A stretch of 64,000 bases of DNA from Martinezella calliandrae (GCF_030272695.1 NZ_JARFYN010000001.1:62001-126000); one strand, 5' to 3'. Positions 41,280 to 51,100 are shown, counted from the first letter of the stretch. Notes: a model not told the origin generated them from the sequence alone. A program made the numbers and translations.

Positions 41280-43244
41280 ATGCAGTGGGGATGCATGGAT
41301 TTCAGGCTGCTGACATTCGGAGACCTGCGTCTCGTGGACGGAACAGGGTCAACAGTGCCTTTTCCCGAAAAAGGCCTGCTGGCGGCCTGCTTCCTGCTCA
41401 CGAGTTCCTCTACGCAAAAGCCCCGCGCGGAGCTCGCCGAATTTCTCTGGGGTGATATCCCCTTGGACAAGGCGCTGGCCAATTTGCGGCAGACGCTATC
41501 GCGCGTCAAAAGCCGGCAGGACGAACTCCGAATCGAGCTGCTGCGGATCGAGCAGGCGACCGTGGGCATCAATGTCCAAGCCTTCACCAACGACCTCGCA
41601 TCCCTGAACGCCGTATCGCAAGCCGACCCTCACGCCGCGCTGAAGGAATTGCTGCAACTTGGCCGCTGGGATTTTCTTGCCCGCACAGAGGTCATCGGCG
41701 GCTTGGCTCGCATGTGGCTGCGCACGCAGCGAGATCGTATCAAGACACAGATGCTGACGACGCTCCGCGATGCCATTGCGGCCCCGGGCGAAGGTGCGGA
41801 CGCAACTATCGTCAAGGAGGCGGCGCTACGGTTGTTCGAGGCCCATCCCGAAGATGAGGCGGTCTACCAGTTGCTGGGTGAGACCTATGCTGGGGAACCC
41901 CAGCTTGAAAGTGCCCGTCACATCTTCGAGAGCCGCAGAAAATACAGATGGGGTGAATTGCCGGTTGACCCCGACCCGCAGACGCTCAGCGTCGCGCGGC
42001 GGCTGTTCGAACGCCAGCGCAGCGTCACGCCACAGCGTCGGGAAGAAGCGGCACCGCAATTGGAAATCGTCCCGCCGACGCGGCGCGGACCACCTAAGCT
42101 CGTACTGCTGCCGCCGATAAACCTCGCTAGAAATCATGAGCCGGCTATCTTCCTCTCTTCAGCGCTCCTGGAAGACATCACCGTCGGCCTTTGCGTGTTG
42201 AAGACAGTGACGATGGTGGCGCACTATACGGCGGAAAAGATTGCCCTTCACCTCGATCGGGCAGCAATGCTGGAAAAATACGCCATCAATTACGTGCTGG
42301 ACACCAGGCTCAGCTTCGACGGCAGCACCTACTGGCTTTTCGCGCAGTTGATTTACGCTGGCAATGATGAAGTCATCTGGGCGGAGCGCTTCAGCCTGGA
42401 GGCCCATGATCTGCCACGCCAGCACCGCGAAATCGCTCAGCGCATCGTAGCGTCGGCGGCCAGTTATATCGAGCGCAGCGAATTTTCCCGCGACTACTTC
42501 GAGCGAAACCCGGATGCCTATCGCCAATATCTGCTCGGCCAGCGCCACCTAAAGCATCTTGATCTGCCGGACATTCGCCGAGCCCGCAAGGCGTTCCAGA
42601 CCGCGCTGCGGGAAAACCCCTATTTCTCGCCCGCGCTGAGCGGCGTGGCTCGCACCTACCATCTCGAATGGCTAATGACGGCGCAGGGCGATGAGCGGCT
42701 ATTGAAGCTTTCCGAGGAAGAAGCAGGTAAGGCAATCGCCGCTGGACAGGACATTACCTCCGGTTATCGCGAATTCGGTGTCGCTAAGCTTTTTCGCGGT
42801 GCCTTTGATGAGAGCATCGAGGCCTTCAAAGTCGCCGAAACCATCAGCCCACATTATGCAGATCTGATCGCCGACTATGCCGACACACTAATTCACGCCT
42901 CGAAGCCGCGCGAAGGGCTCGAGAAAATTGAGCAGGCTATCAAGCTTAATCCAATAAGCCCCGATATTTATTTCTGGACCGCGGCAGGCGCTAGTTACCA
43001 TCTGGGACAATATAAAGAAGCCATGGGCTTCATCGACCGGATGGCCGCCCCGGCGCCGGCGGCCCGACTGGCCGCCGCGACGGCAGCGATGGCAGGCGAC
43101 ATGCGCAAAGCCAAGGCGCTGGTACGCAAGGTCAAGGAAACCTATCCAGATTTTGAGGTCGATACATGGCTCTCCATTGTTCCCATCCGCGAACAATGGC
43201 AGAAGGATCATTATCGAGAAGGGCTGCGACGAGCAGGTTTTTGA
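41280..43244 (+). CDS. SARP/BTAD-type transcriptional regulator with TPR domain
   Basis: Regulator of 654 residues. N-terminus (about 1-100): winged-helix OmpR-like domain without receiver (F-G-D-L-R-L-V-D-G-T, F-L-W-G-D-I-P-L-D-K-A-L-A-N-L-R-Q-T-L-S-R). BTAD helical domain about 105-245. A TolB/FlgO-like central region (L-V-L-L-P-P-I-N-L-A-R-N, then Y-V-L-D-T-R-L-S-F-D-G) about 275-400. C-terminal TPRs about 410-640 (A-R-K-A-F-Q-T-A-L-R-E-N-P-Y-F-S-P-A-L-S). SARP-type proteins activate specialised-metabolite clusters. It precedes the RiPP precursor by 31 bases, so it is the cluster activator. ATG 41295 is an alternative start. Confidence 0.85.
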   Translation: MQWGCMDFRLLTFGDLRLVDGTGSTVPFPEKGLLAACFLLTSSSTQKPRAELAEFLWGDIPLDKALANLRQTLSRVKSRQDELRIELLRIEQATVGINVQAFTNDLASLNAVSQADPHAALKELLQLGRWDFLARTEVIGGLARMWLRTQRDRIKTQMLTTLRDAIAAPGEGADATIVKEAALRLFEAHPEDEAVYQLLGETYAGEPQLESARHIFESRRKYRWGELPVDPDPQTLSVARRLFERQRSVTPQRREEAAPQLEIVPPTRRGPPKLVLLPPINLARNHEPAIFLSSALLEDITVGLCVLKTVTMVAHYTAEKIALHLDRAAMLEKYAINYVLDTRLSFDGSTYWLFAQLIYAGNDEVIWAERFSLEAHDLPRQHREIAQRIVASAASYIERSEFSRDYFERNPDAYRQYLLGQRHLKHLDLPDIRRARKAFQTALRENPYFSPALSGVARTYHLEWLMTAQGDERLLKLSEEEAGKAIAAGQDITSGYREFGVAKLFRGAFDESIEAFKVAETISPHYADLIADYADTLIHASKPREGLEKIEQAIKLNPISPDIYFWTAAGASYHLGQYKEAMGFIDRMAAPAPAARLAAATAAMAGDMRKAKALVRKVKETYPDFEVDTWLSIVPIREQWQKDHYREGLRRAGF

Positions 43245-43275
43245 CTGAAATATTTAACCAGAGAGGGGATTGGGA

Positions 43276-43548
43276 ATGGCAAATTTCGTCGTAATCGGTG
43301 TTCCAGGTGATCCGCAACTCTATATCGCCGACCTTGGTGCGGGCACAATAACTCCACTGAATGCGCCTGGTGGCAGCGATCTTGGCGTCGCCGATCAGTT
43401 GCGCAATGCCGGCGCAACCATCGTCAAAGGCGTCAATCTGGCCGTCGCCGTCGGCACCGCTGCCAACGCCAGCGCCGGCAAATTCGACGACATAGCTGCC
43501 AGCGGCAAGTTCGAAGGCACTACGGCCAGCGGTAAATTTGACAACTGA
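43276..43548 (+). CDS. Candidate RiPP precursor peptide with three 9-residue C-terminal repeats
   Basis: Peptide of 90 residues directly upstream of YcaO and TfuA genes. GAGAGGGG lies seven bases before ATG 43276. Residues 1-63 form a Gly/Ala/Val-rich leader (V-V-I-G-V-P-G-D-P-Q-L-Y-I-A-D-L-G-A-G). Residues 64-90 are three perfect-register 9-mers: N-A-S-A-G-K-F-D-D, I-A-A-S-G-K-F-E-G, T-T-A-S-G-K-F-D-N. No Cys anywhere, so azole formation from Cys is excluded; backbone thioamidation or Ser/Thr cyclisation remain. Codons differ between repeats (GGC AAA TTC, GGC AAG TTC, GGT AAA TTT), so the protein pattern is conserved by selection rather than by recent duplication. Precursor function is inferred from context. 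Confidence 0.75.
   Translation: MANFVVIGVPGDPQLYIADLGAGTITPLNAPGGSDLGVADQLRNAGATIVKGVNLAVAVGTAANASAGKFDDIAASGKFEGTTASGKFDN
43465..43545 (+). repeat. Three 27-base tandem repeats encoding the candidate core peptides
   Basis: Units 43465-43491, 43492-43518 and 43519-43545 each encode x-x-[AS]-[AS]-G-K-F-[DE]-x, and the last ends at the stop codon. Spacing is exact at 27 bases with synonymous differences. Confidence 0.85.
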
Positions 43549-43559
43549 CACAATCCCGC

Positions 43560-44825
43560 GTGACGGCATCGACAATCGCAAGTCCATCGCTAGCTGAATT
43601 TCTGACAAGGAATTCGGGAACGGAAGATTTTGGCGCCGTCATGTCGGCCTATTCTGACCGCATCTGCTCGGCCGAGGAAACCTTTCGGCGGATCGAGCCT
43701 TGTCTTGGCGCTCACGGCATCACCCGCCTTGGCCGGCTGACAGGGCTCGACAAGATTGGCATTCCCGTCTGGCAGGCGGTCAGTCCGAACGCGCGCTCGA
43801 TCGTCATCAATAATGGCAAAGGCATAACCGATCTCGATGCCAAAGTTTCTGCGGCCATGGAGGCGCTGGAGCGGACTGTAGCCGGCGCGCCCGCCATCAA
43901 AACCGTGACCACCAGTCGCTGGCGGCTGACGACTGAAGGACATGACGCCGATCCACTCCCTTCGCTGATTGCCCAGCATCAGGCCGATATCGCCGATGAC
44001 GAGGACCTCGCCTGGGCTGAAGGTTATGATCTTATTGCCGACAGAAAAGCCTGGATTCCCTTCGATGCGGTGACGCTCGACCGCACCGTCCGAAAACCGC
44101 GCTTCTGGCAATCCTCGGATGGCCTCGCTTCCGGTAATGTACTAGCCGAGGCAATCTTGCACGGCCTGCTAGAACGCATCGAACGTGATGCCGAAGTCCT
44201 CTGGGATATTTCCGAACCAAAGTTGCGCATGGGCGCTTGTATCGACCCTGCCTCGTTCGCCGATCCAGTGCTGGACGCACTCATCATGAAGATCACCGTT
44301 GCCGGCCTGACGCTTCGGCTCTTCGATATCACCAGCAATATCGGCATACCCGTTATCGTGGCCCTGCTCGGTCCCGGAGAAATAGCATTGATGAGGCGCG
44401 TCCGTTATCTCGATGTCACCAACGGCAGCGGCGCGCATCCATCACCGGTGCGGGCGGCAATCCGTGCCGTGACGGAAGCGGCGCAATCGCGCCTGACCTT
44501 CATTAGCGGCGCCCGCGACGATATCGATCCAGAGAATTTTACGCGCGAATTGCCGGACAGCATCCGCCATTGCTTCGATGCCATCCCGAAGATTGTCGTC
44601 AAATCGAATGTGGGACCGCCTGATGGCGCCGAGCCACTCTTGCACCTCACCATCGACCGTTTGCGCCAAGCGGGCATCAATTCCGCCATCGCGCTTCCCC
44701 TTGGCGATGCCTCTCTTCCTTTTGCCGTCGCCAAACTCGTGGTCCCGCAACTGGAAAATCCAGCTGGGGACCGAAAGCGGCGCTTCGGCTACCGCGCCAT
44801 CTCGAAAACGTTGCAACTGCTATGA
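43560..44825 (+). CDS. YcaO-domain cyclodehydratase/thioamidase-type protein
   Basis: YcaO protein of 421 residues, start GTG 43560, eleven bases after the precursor stop. ATP-binding signature residues are visible: A-A-M-E101-A-L-E104-R, H-G-L-L-E205-R-I-E208-R-D210 with A-E-V-L-W, and A-A-I-R-A-V-T-E306-A-A-Q309-S-R-L-T-F-I-S-G-A-R-D-D. YcaO enzymes activate backbone amides by phosphorylation; paired with TfuA they install thioamides (methanogen McrA glycine, thioviridamide-type peptides). The C-terminus ends G-Y-R-A-I-S-K-T-L-Q-L-L without the P-x-P-x-P tail of azoline-forming members. No separate leader-binding or dehydrogenase gene is adjacent. Modification type is inferred. Confidence 0.88.
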   Translation: MTASTIASPSLAEFLTRNSGTEDFGAVMSAYSDRICSAEETFRRIEPCLGAHGITRLGRLTGLDKIGIPVWQAVSPNARSIVINNGKGITDLDAKVSAAMEALERTVAGAPAIKTVTTSRWRLTTEGHDADPLPSLIAQHQADIADDEDLAWAEGYDLIADRKAWIPFDAVTLDRTVRKPRFWQSSDGLASGNVLAEAILHGLLERIERDAEVLWDISEPKLRMGACIDPASFADPVLDALIMKITVAGLTLRLFDITSNIGIPVIVALLGPGEIALMRRVRYLDVTNGSGAHPSPVRAAIRAVTEAAQSRLTFISGARDDIDPENFTRELPDSIRHCFDAIPKIVVKSNVGPPDGAEPLLHLTIDRLRQAGINSAIALPLGDASLPFAVAKLVVPQLENPAGDRKRRFGYRAISKTLQLL

Positions 44826-45547
44826 AGATCCTGTTCGTCGGCCCCACGCTTCCCGATGCCGCCGAGATTGCCGATCCCGGCATTGCTCTGCGCCCGCCGG
44901 CAAAGCAAGGCGATATCGTCGAAGCCCTCGATAGTGGCGCGAACGTCATTGGCCTGATCGACGGACTTTTCGAAAATGTCGCGCCCGTCTGGCACAAGGA
45001 AATCCTCTTTGCCCTGTCGAAGGGGGTCCAAGTCTATGGCGCGGCCAGCATGGGGGCGCTGCGCGCCGCCGAATGCGCCGCCTTCGGCATGGTCGGCATC
45101 GGGCGCATATTCGAGGCCTATGCCTCCGGTGCGGTTGTAGATGATTCCGCCGTAGCGCAGATTCATGGTCCGGCCGAACTCGGACACCTTGCGCTCAGTG
45201 AACCGCTGGTCAACGTGCACGCAACCTTGCGCGCTGTGGCCGAGACCGGCGCAATTAGTGAAGCCGAGCAAGCCGTTCTGCAGGTACGCGCTGAAGCTAT
45301 GTTCTTCAAATCGCTCACTTATCGCTCTCTGGCAGACACCGCAGATCTGCCGGATCCGGCGCGGCGGCAGGTAATTTCCAGTCTCCTGCGCGCCAATGCG
45401 GTCAACCAGAAACGCATCGATGCCCTGGAATTGCTTCGCGCAGTCGCCGACTGCCCAAACGAGCGTCAGCAACCGCCGCGCGATTGGACCTTCAAAGCCA
45501 ATAGTTTATGGCATTTCGCCTTTCACCGTCTTGAAATTGCATCGTAA
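44822..45547 (+). CDS. tfuA: TfuA-like protein
   Basis: TfuA-family protein of 241 residues, overlapping the YcaO stop by four bases. The N-terminal TfuA core is evident: I-L-F-V-G-P-T-L-P-D-A, R-P-P-A-K-Q-G-D-I, N-V-I-G-L-I-D-G-L-F-E-N-V-A-P-V-W-H-K-E-I-L, and Y-G-A-A-S-M-G-A-L-R-A-A-E-C. The family was named from trifolitoxin synthesis in Rhizobium and partners YcaO in thioamide formation, probably delivering sulfide. The C-terminal 90 residues are helical. Overlap and spacing place precursor, YcaO and TfuA in one operon under the SARP-type regulator. Confidence 0.88.
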   Translation: MKILFVGPTLPDAAEIADPGIALRPPAKQGDIVEALDSGANVIGLIDGLFENVAPVWHKEILFALSKGVQVYGAASMGALRAAECAAFGMVGIGRIFEAYASGAVVDDSAVAQIHGPAELGHLALSEPLVNVHATLRAVAETGAISEAEQAVLQVRAEAMFFKSLTYRSLADTADLPDPARRQVISSLLRANAVNQKRIDALELLRAVADCPNERQQPPRDWTFKANSLWHFAFHRLEIAS

Positions 45548-45679
45548 AAGCTGTTCGCAATCTCACCTCGTGTCACGCTGTATGTCACGCGCCAATGCGC
45601 GCGACTTGGGTTAAGCTCCTCTCATGTTCCTGGCGATGAGTATCTAGTTCTCCAGGAACTGAGGGCAAAGGGGCATGAA

Positions 45680-45922
45680 ATGAGCGGAATACTTCCCATC
45701 GAAATGGCGAGCCAGGATTCAGAATCATTGAAAGAACTGGCGTCGATTGCACGGTTGATCACCTATGCGCGCCAGAGCGCCAAGAGCTTGAACGCCGATT
45801 TCCCGGTCTGGTGCCTGGATCTCGCACTCGGAGCCGTGTTGCAAGAAATGTACGCGAACGGCCTCCAGGCACCACTTTTCGATGATGGCTCAGAAAAGAT
45901 GAGTGCCGTCGCGCGGCACTAA
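45680..45922 (+). CDS. Small conserved-looking protein, function unknown
   Basis: Protein of 80 residues, no signal peptide or TM. A helical core reads L-K-E-L-A-S-I-A-R-L-I-T-Y-A-R-Q-S-A-K-S-L-N and W-C-L-D-L-A-L-G-A-V-L-Q-E-M-Y. AAGGGG six bases before ATG 45680 supports translation. It lies 132 bases after tfuA in the same direction, so it may or may not belong to the RiPP transcript. No modification-enzyme motif is seen. Confidence 0.65.
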   Translation: MSGILPIEMASQDSESLKELASIARLITYARQSAKSLNADFPVWCLDLALGAVLQEMYANGLQAPLFDDGSEKMSAVARH

Positions 45923-46071
45923 GCACAACTTTTGACGATTTCTGGCGGGGGGCCGGAGAAGATGCCGGTGTGGTCTTTCTTGGATCATGCCGGCATTGCT
46001 TTTGCCGATGAAACTGGTGTTGGCGGCGAAGTGGCGCGTTGTGTCTCTAAAAAATCGTTATCCCACTTTCC

Positions 46072-46773
46072 TCACACATCGCACGCTTCGTGCCCGTGCA
46101 GCCTTGCCGCCTGTACACCCGCCACAAAGATTGCAATGCATTGACGCAGATGTCTTAGGCGAGTCTCGCGATCGGGCCAGTCGTTCGGCTTGCCGGGATG
46201 CGAGATCATCGCGCCGAAGATCATATTCATCAGCATGCGTGCGCCGCTTGAAGCATCGGCAATTTCGATCAGACCGCGTTTCTGTTGGAGGCTGAGCCAG
46301 TCGGCCAGCATTTGCCTGGACTGCTCCGCGCCATACGTGCGTAACAGCGCTGCAATCTCGGGAAATTGCTGCGCTTCGCTCATGATCAGATGAATGAAAG
46401 CGTCGCGATCACGCTCCGCCGCTTCATCGATATTGATCATGAAAATCTGTTCCAGCGCCTCATCGAGCGGCAGATTTTCCTTAGGATCGCGCGGCAAGGC
46501 CAGCATTGAGGCGCGATGCTTGGCGATGATCGCCATGAAAAGTTCCGTCTTGCTCGAAAACAATCGGTAGAGAGTTTGCTTGGAAATCCTGCACCGCGCG
46601 GCGACGAGATCCATGGTCGTGCCGCCGTAGCCGAACTCATGAAATGTGGCGCGAGCCTCAGCGATGATCTCCGCGCGCCTTGCATCGTCACTCGCCGATT
46701 TTGGACGGCCACGCGGGCGGCGAGCGGCAGTTTCTTCTGCTTCCCTTCTCCTCGCCTGCCTCCCCACTTCCAT
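46072..46773 (-). CDS. TetR-family repressor of the divergent RND pump
   Basis: Repressor of 233 residues. N-terminal basic extension (R-R-P-R-G-R-P-K-S-A-S-D-D) then helix-turn-helix with F-H-E-F-G-Y-G-G-T-T-M-D-L-V-A-A-R-C-R-I-S-K-Q-T-L-Y-R-L-F. The C-terminal ligand region (about 85-225) is the AcrR/AmtR-like type. I start at ATG 46773 with GAGG five bases upstream; ATG 46806 would place the start inside the promoter region. The divergent acrA-like gene begins 84 bases away, with a GTACAA/TTGTAC palindrome between. Confidence 0.87.
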   Translation of the reverse strand: MEVGRQARRREAEETAARRPRGRPKSASDDARRAEIIAEARATFHEFGYGGTTMDLVAARCRISKQTLYRLFSSKTELFMAIIAKHRASMLALPRDPKENLPLDEALEQIFMINIDEAAERDRDAFIHLIMSEAQQFPEIAALLRTYGAEQSRQMLADWLSLQQKRGLIEIADASSGARMLMNMIFGAMISHPGKPNDWPDRETRLRHLRQCIAIFVAGVQAARLHGHEACDV

Positions 46774-46814
46774 CCTCACCTCAAAAAAGCCAAATGAGAT
46801 TGACATTTATAACG

Positions 46815-46833
46815 GTACAAATATTTCTTGTAC
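46815..46833. promoter_or_regulatory. Probable repressor operator and promoter of the RND operon
   Basis: GTACAA (46815-46820) and TTGTAC (46828-46833) form a perfect inverted repeat with a 7-base spacer. TTGACA at 46800-46805 could be the -35 element, with TATTTC at 46822-46827 as a weak -10 falling inside the palindrome. Repressor binding would block the promoter. Confidence 0.5.
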
Positions 46834-46856
46834 TGATTGGTACTGTAATTAAGACA

Positions 46857-48173
46857 ATGGGAAATAGCAACGTGCGAAAGCTCGCCTCTTCTACCCCTGT
46901 AAACATGCGTGCGGCGGCCTTCAAACGCCTCCCAGTCATACGGATGTCGTTGATCGCAGCAGGGGTCGCCGCCACGTTGGCGCTAGGCGGCTGCAACGAG
47001 CAGAAGGCTGCGCAAAACAACGCGCCTGCCGTCAAGGCTGAAGTCAGCGCCATGACGTTGCATCCGCAATCGGTTGCGATCACGGCGGAGCTGCCCGGCC
47101 GCACCAGCGCTTATCTCATCGCGGAAGTGAGGCCCCAGGTCGGCGGCATCATCCGCAGCCGCAATTTCAAGGAGGGCAGCGAAGTCAAAGCTGGCGACGT
47201 GCTCTACGAAATCGACCCCGCCACCTATCAGGCCGCCTATGACAGCGCCGCCGCCGCCCTGCAGAAGGCGCAGGGTGCTGTGCCGAGCGCGCAGGCCAAG
47301 ATGGACCGCTACAAGGGCTTGAGCGCCCAGAACGCGGTCAGCCAGCAGGATTACGACACTGCGCAAGCGGCCCTCGTCCAGGCGCAGGCCGACGTTGCCT
47401 CAGCCAAGGCTGCGCTCGAGACCGCACGCATCAATCTCGACTATACCAAGTTGCGCGCACCGATCGGTGGCCGTGTCGACGCCTCGACGGTCACCGTCGG
47501 CGCGCTCGTCACCGCCGACCAAACAACGGCACTGACCACCATCCGCCAGCTGGATCCGATCAATGTCGACGTCACGCAGTCGAGCACCAACCTGCTCGAG
47601 TTCAGGCGCGCCATTGCGGAAGGCCGGTTGAAGACCAGTGGCGACAACGTGTCCGTCCACCTGACGCTGGAGGACGGTTCCGAATACAAGGAAATCGGCA
47701 AACTCCAATTTTCGGAGGCCTCTGTGGCGGAGACCGTTGGAACGATCACCGTGCGCGCCGTCTTCCCCAATCCGGAGCGCGTGTTGCTGCCCGGCATGTA
47801 TGTTCGCGCCAGTATTGAGGAAGCTATCGCGGAAAACAGCTTCCTCGTGCCGCAGCGAGCGGTTACGCGCAACACGAAGGGCGAGCCGGTCGCGATGTTC
47901 GTCGGCGACGACAACAAGGTTCAGCAGCGGGTGTTGAAGGTGCAGAGAAGTATCGGCAACAGCTGGCTGGTCAATGAAGGCATGAAGGATGGCGACCGGA
48001 TCATCGTCGAAGGGGGCCAACGCGTCCGTGCCGGCCAGGATGTCAACGTCGCCTCCGTCACCATTGACGATGCGACCGGCGAGCTGAAGCAAGCAGCCGC
48101 CGATACCAAGCCCGCCGAACAGGCCGAGCTGGAAAAGACCGATGGCAAAGCCGCCTCCGGCACCCAGAAGTAA
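46857..48173 (+). CDS. acrA: RND efflux periplasmic adaptor (AcrA-like lipoprotein)
   Basis: Membrane fusion protein of 438 residues. N-terminal lipoprotein signal with lipobox L-A-L-G-G-C at about 42-47. Lipoyl halves (R-P-Q-V-G-G-I-I, A-P-I-G-G-R-V) flank a coiled-coil hairpin (about 110-180, Ala/Gln-rich). The beta-barrel and membrane-proximal domains follow, and the tail is Lys/Ala-rich. It bridges the inner-membrane pump to a TolC-type channel, which is not encoded here. The first 30 residues are basic, so a later start (46905 or 46944) is possible. Confidence 0.88.
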   Translation: MGNSNVRKLASSTPVNMRAAAFKRLPVIRMSLIAAGVAATLALGGCNEQKAAQNNAPAVKAEVSAMTLHPQSVAITAELPGRTSAYLIAEVRPQVGGIIRSRNFKEGSEVKAGDVLYEIDPATYQAAYDSAAAALQKAQGAVPSAQAKMDRYKGLSAQNAVSQQDYDTAQAALVQAQADVASAKAALETARINLDYTKLRAPIGGRVDASTVTVGALVTADQTTALTTIRQLDPINVDVTQSSTNLLEFRRAIAEGRLKTSGDNVSVHLTLEDGSEYKEIGKLQFSEASVAETVGTITVRAVFPNPERVLLPGMYVRASIEEAIAENSFLVPQRAVTRNTKGEPVAMFVGDDNKVQQRVLKVQRSIGNSWLVNEGMKDGDRIIVEGGQRVRAGQDVNVASVTIDDATGELKQAAADTKPAEQAELEKTDGKAASGTQK

Positions 48174-48182
48174 GGTGGTTTG

Positions 48183-51100
48183 ATGTCTCGTTTCTTCATT
48201 GACCGGCCGATCTTTGCCTGGGTCATCGCCATCATCATCATGCTGGCGGGCGCGCTGTCGATCTTCACGCTGTCGATCTCGCAATATCCGCAGATCGCAC
48301 CGACGACGGTGCGCATCACCGCAACCTACTCAGGCGCCGATGCCCAGACGGTCGAAAACTCTGTCACAAAGGTCATCGAGCAGGGCATGACCGGCATCGA
48401 TAACCTCGACTACATGGCCTCCACGTCGACTTCGACGGGCCAGGCCTCGATCTCGCTGACCTTCACCAACAAGGCCAATCCGGACGTGGCCCAGATGCAG
48501 GTGCAGAACAAGCTGCAGCTCGTTACCGCGCAATTGCCGCAGTCCGTCCAGAGCACCGGCATCACGGTATCGAAATCGACCTCGAACTTCCTGATGGTCA
48601 TCGGCTTCGTGTCGACCGACGGCAAGCTCAATTCCAACGACCTTGCCGACTACGTTAACAGCACCCTGAACGATACGCTGAAGCGCGTCCCAGGCGTCGG
48701 TGACACGCAGCTTTTCGGCGCCGGTTACGCCATGCGCATCTGGATCGATCCGGACAAGCTTGCGAAATACCAGTTGATGACCTCCGATGTCGTCTCGGCA
48801 ATCCAGGCACAGAACACCCAGGTTTCGACCGGCCAGCTCGGCGCATTGCCGCAAATGCCGGGCCAGCAGCTCAATGCGACGGTGACGGCCAAAAGCCGCC
48901 TGCAGACGCCGGAGCAATTCGACAACATCATCCTGAAGAGCCAGTCCAACGGTTCGCTGGTGCGCCTCAACGACGTCGCTCGCGTCGAACTGGGCGCTGA
49001 CAGCTATACCAGCTCGAGCGCTTTCAACAATCAGCCCTCGGCCGGTCTCGCTGTAATGCTTGCCTCTGGTGCCAACGCCATCAATACGGCCGAGGCTGTA
49101 CAGTCGACGATCAACAGCCTGAAGCAGACGCTGCCGCCGAATGTCGAAGTCGTCTATCCGTATGACACGACGCCCTTCGTCAAGCTGTCGATCGAGGATG
49201 TCGTCAAGACGCTGTTCGAAGCCATCGTGCTCGTCTTCATCGTCATGTTCGTCTTCCTGCAGAACATCCGCGCCACGCTCATTCCGACACTCGCCGTTCC
49301 GATCGTTCTGCTCGGCACCTTCGGCGTGCTGTCGGCCTTCGGCTACTCGATCAACACACTCACCATGTTCGGCATGGTGCTGGCAATCGGCCTGTTGGTG
49401 GACGACGCGATCGTCGTGGTCGAAAACGTCGAGCGTGTGATGGAGGAGGAGGGTCTGTCGCCACGCGAGGCAACGATCAAGTCGATGCAGGAAATCACCG
49501 GCGCTTTGATCGGCATCGCCACGGTCCTGTCGGCCGTATTCATCCCGATGGCCTTCTTCTCCGGCTCGGTCGGCGTCATCTACCGTCAGTTCTCGGTGAC
49601 GATCGTCTCGGCGATGATTCTGTCTGTCATTGTCGCGCTCATCCTGACGCCTGCGCTGTGCGCCACCATTCTCAAGAAGCCCGAGCACGGCGCTAAGGAG
49701 CGGGGCCTGTTCGGCTTGTTCAACCGCAACTTCGACCGTGGCGTCCGAGGATATCAGTATAGCGTGCGCCGCATCATCAAAGGAGCGCCCTTCTTCCTCG
49801 TCCTGTTCCTGCTGATCGCCGGTGTCGTCGGCTATCTGTTCAACCATCTTTCCAGCTCATTCCTGCCGGACGAAGACCAAGGCATCCTGATCACGAGCGT
49901 GCAGCTCCCGCCGGGTGCAACGGATTATCGCACCAAAAACGTGCTGGCGCAGGTCAGGCAGTACTACCTCGAAAAGGAAAAGCCTTATGTCGACGCCGTC
50001 TTCACGGTCGCTGGCTTCGGCTTTAACGGACAGGGACAAAACGTCGGTTTGGCCTTTATCAAACTGAAGGATTTCGCGGAGCGTCAGACAAAGGAAAGCA
50101 AGGCGCAGGCGATCGCCGGACGCGCCATGGGGGCCTTTTCGAAGATCAAGGATGGCAGCGTCTTCGCACTTGCGCCGCCGGCAATCCCTGGCTTCGGCAG
50201 CTCCGCTGGTTTCGATTTCTTCATCAAGGACATCAATAGCGCCGGGCATGATCAGCTCATTGCCGCCCGCAACCAGTTGCTGGGCGCCGCCGGGAAAAAC
50301 CCCAAACTGTTCGGCACGCGCCCGAACGGCCAGGAAGATACGCCGCAATATTCGGTAGTGATCGACCAGGAAAAGGCAAGCGCGCTCAACATCAAGCTTT
50401 CCGATATCGATGCGACACTATCCACGGCCTGGGGCAGCACCTATGTCAACGACTTCATCGACCGAGGTCGCGTCAAGAAAGTCTACGTGCAGGCTGACGC
50501 CAAGTTCCGCATGCAGCCGGAGGATTTCGACCGCTGGTACGTGCGTAACTCCGATGGCGCCATGGTGCCCTTCTCGGCTTTTGCCTCCGGCAAATGGACC
50601 TATGGTTCGCCACGCCTAGAACGCTATAACGGCTCGTCGGCCGTCGAAATTCAGGGTGCCGCCGCCCCCGGCGTTTCGTCCGGCGATGCCATGAACCAGA
50701 TCGACCAGATCATGGCAAGCTTGCCGCCGGGTTTCAGTCGCGAATGGACAAGCCTGTCGGCCCAGGAAAAGCTCTCCGGCAACCAGGCGAGCCAGCTTTA
50801 CGCCATCTCCATCCTGGTCGTCTTCCTGGCACTGGCCGCCCTCTACGAGAGCTGGTCGATCCCGCTCGCCGTCATGCTGTCGGTGCCGATCGGCATCTTC
50901 GGGGCACTATTGGCGGCCACCCTCTTCGGCCAGTCGAACGACGTCTATTTCAAGGTCGGCCTACTGACCACCATCGGTTTGGCCGCCAAGAACGCCATCC
51001 TGATCGTCGAATTCGCGATCGAGCAGCAGAACAACGGCAAGGACCTGGTCCCGGCAACGCTGGAGGCAGCCCGCCAGCGCCTGCGTCCAATCCTGATGAC

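Noticed and set aside
45932..46144. Short plus-strand frame between the 80-residue protein and the TetR gene, thought at first to be an IS relic
   Set aside because: Too short, no transposase motif and no inverted or target repeats around it.
48330..49847. Open frame of about 500 codons antisense to acrB
   Set aside because: Composition is dominated by His/Asp/Gln runs typical of antisense RND genes; acrB on the plus strand is unambiguous.
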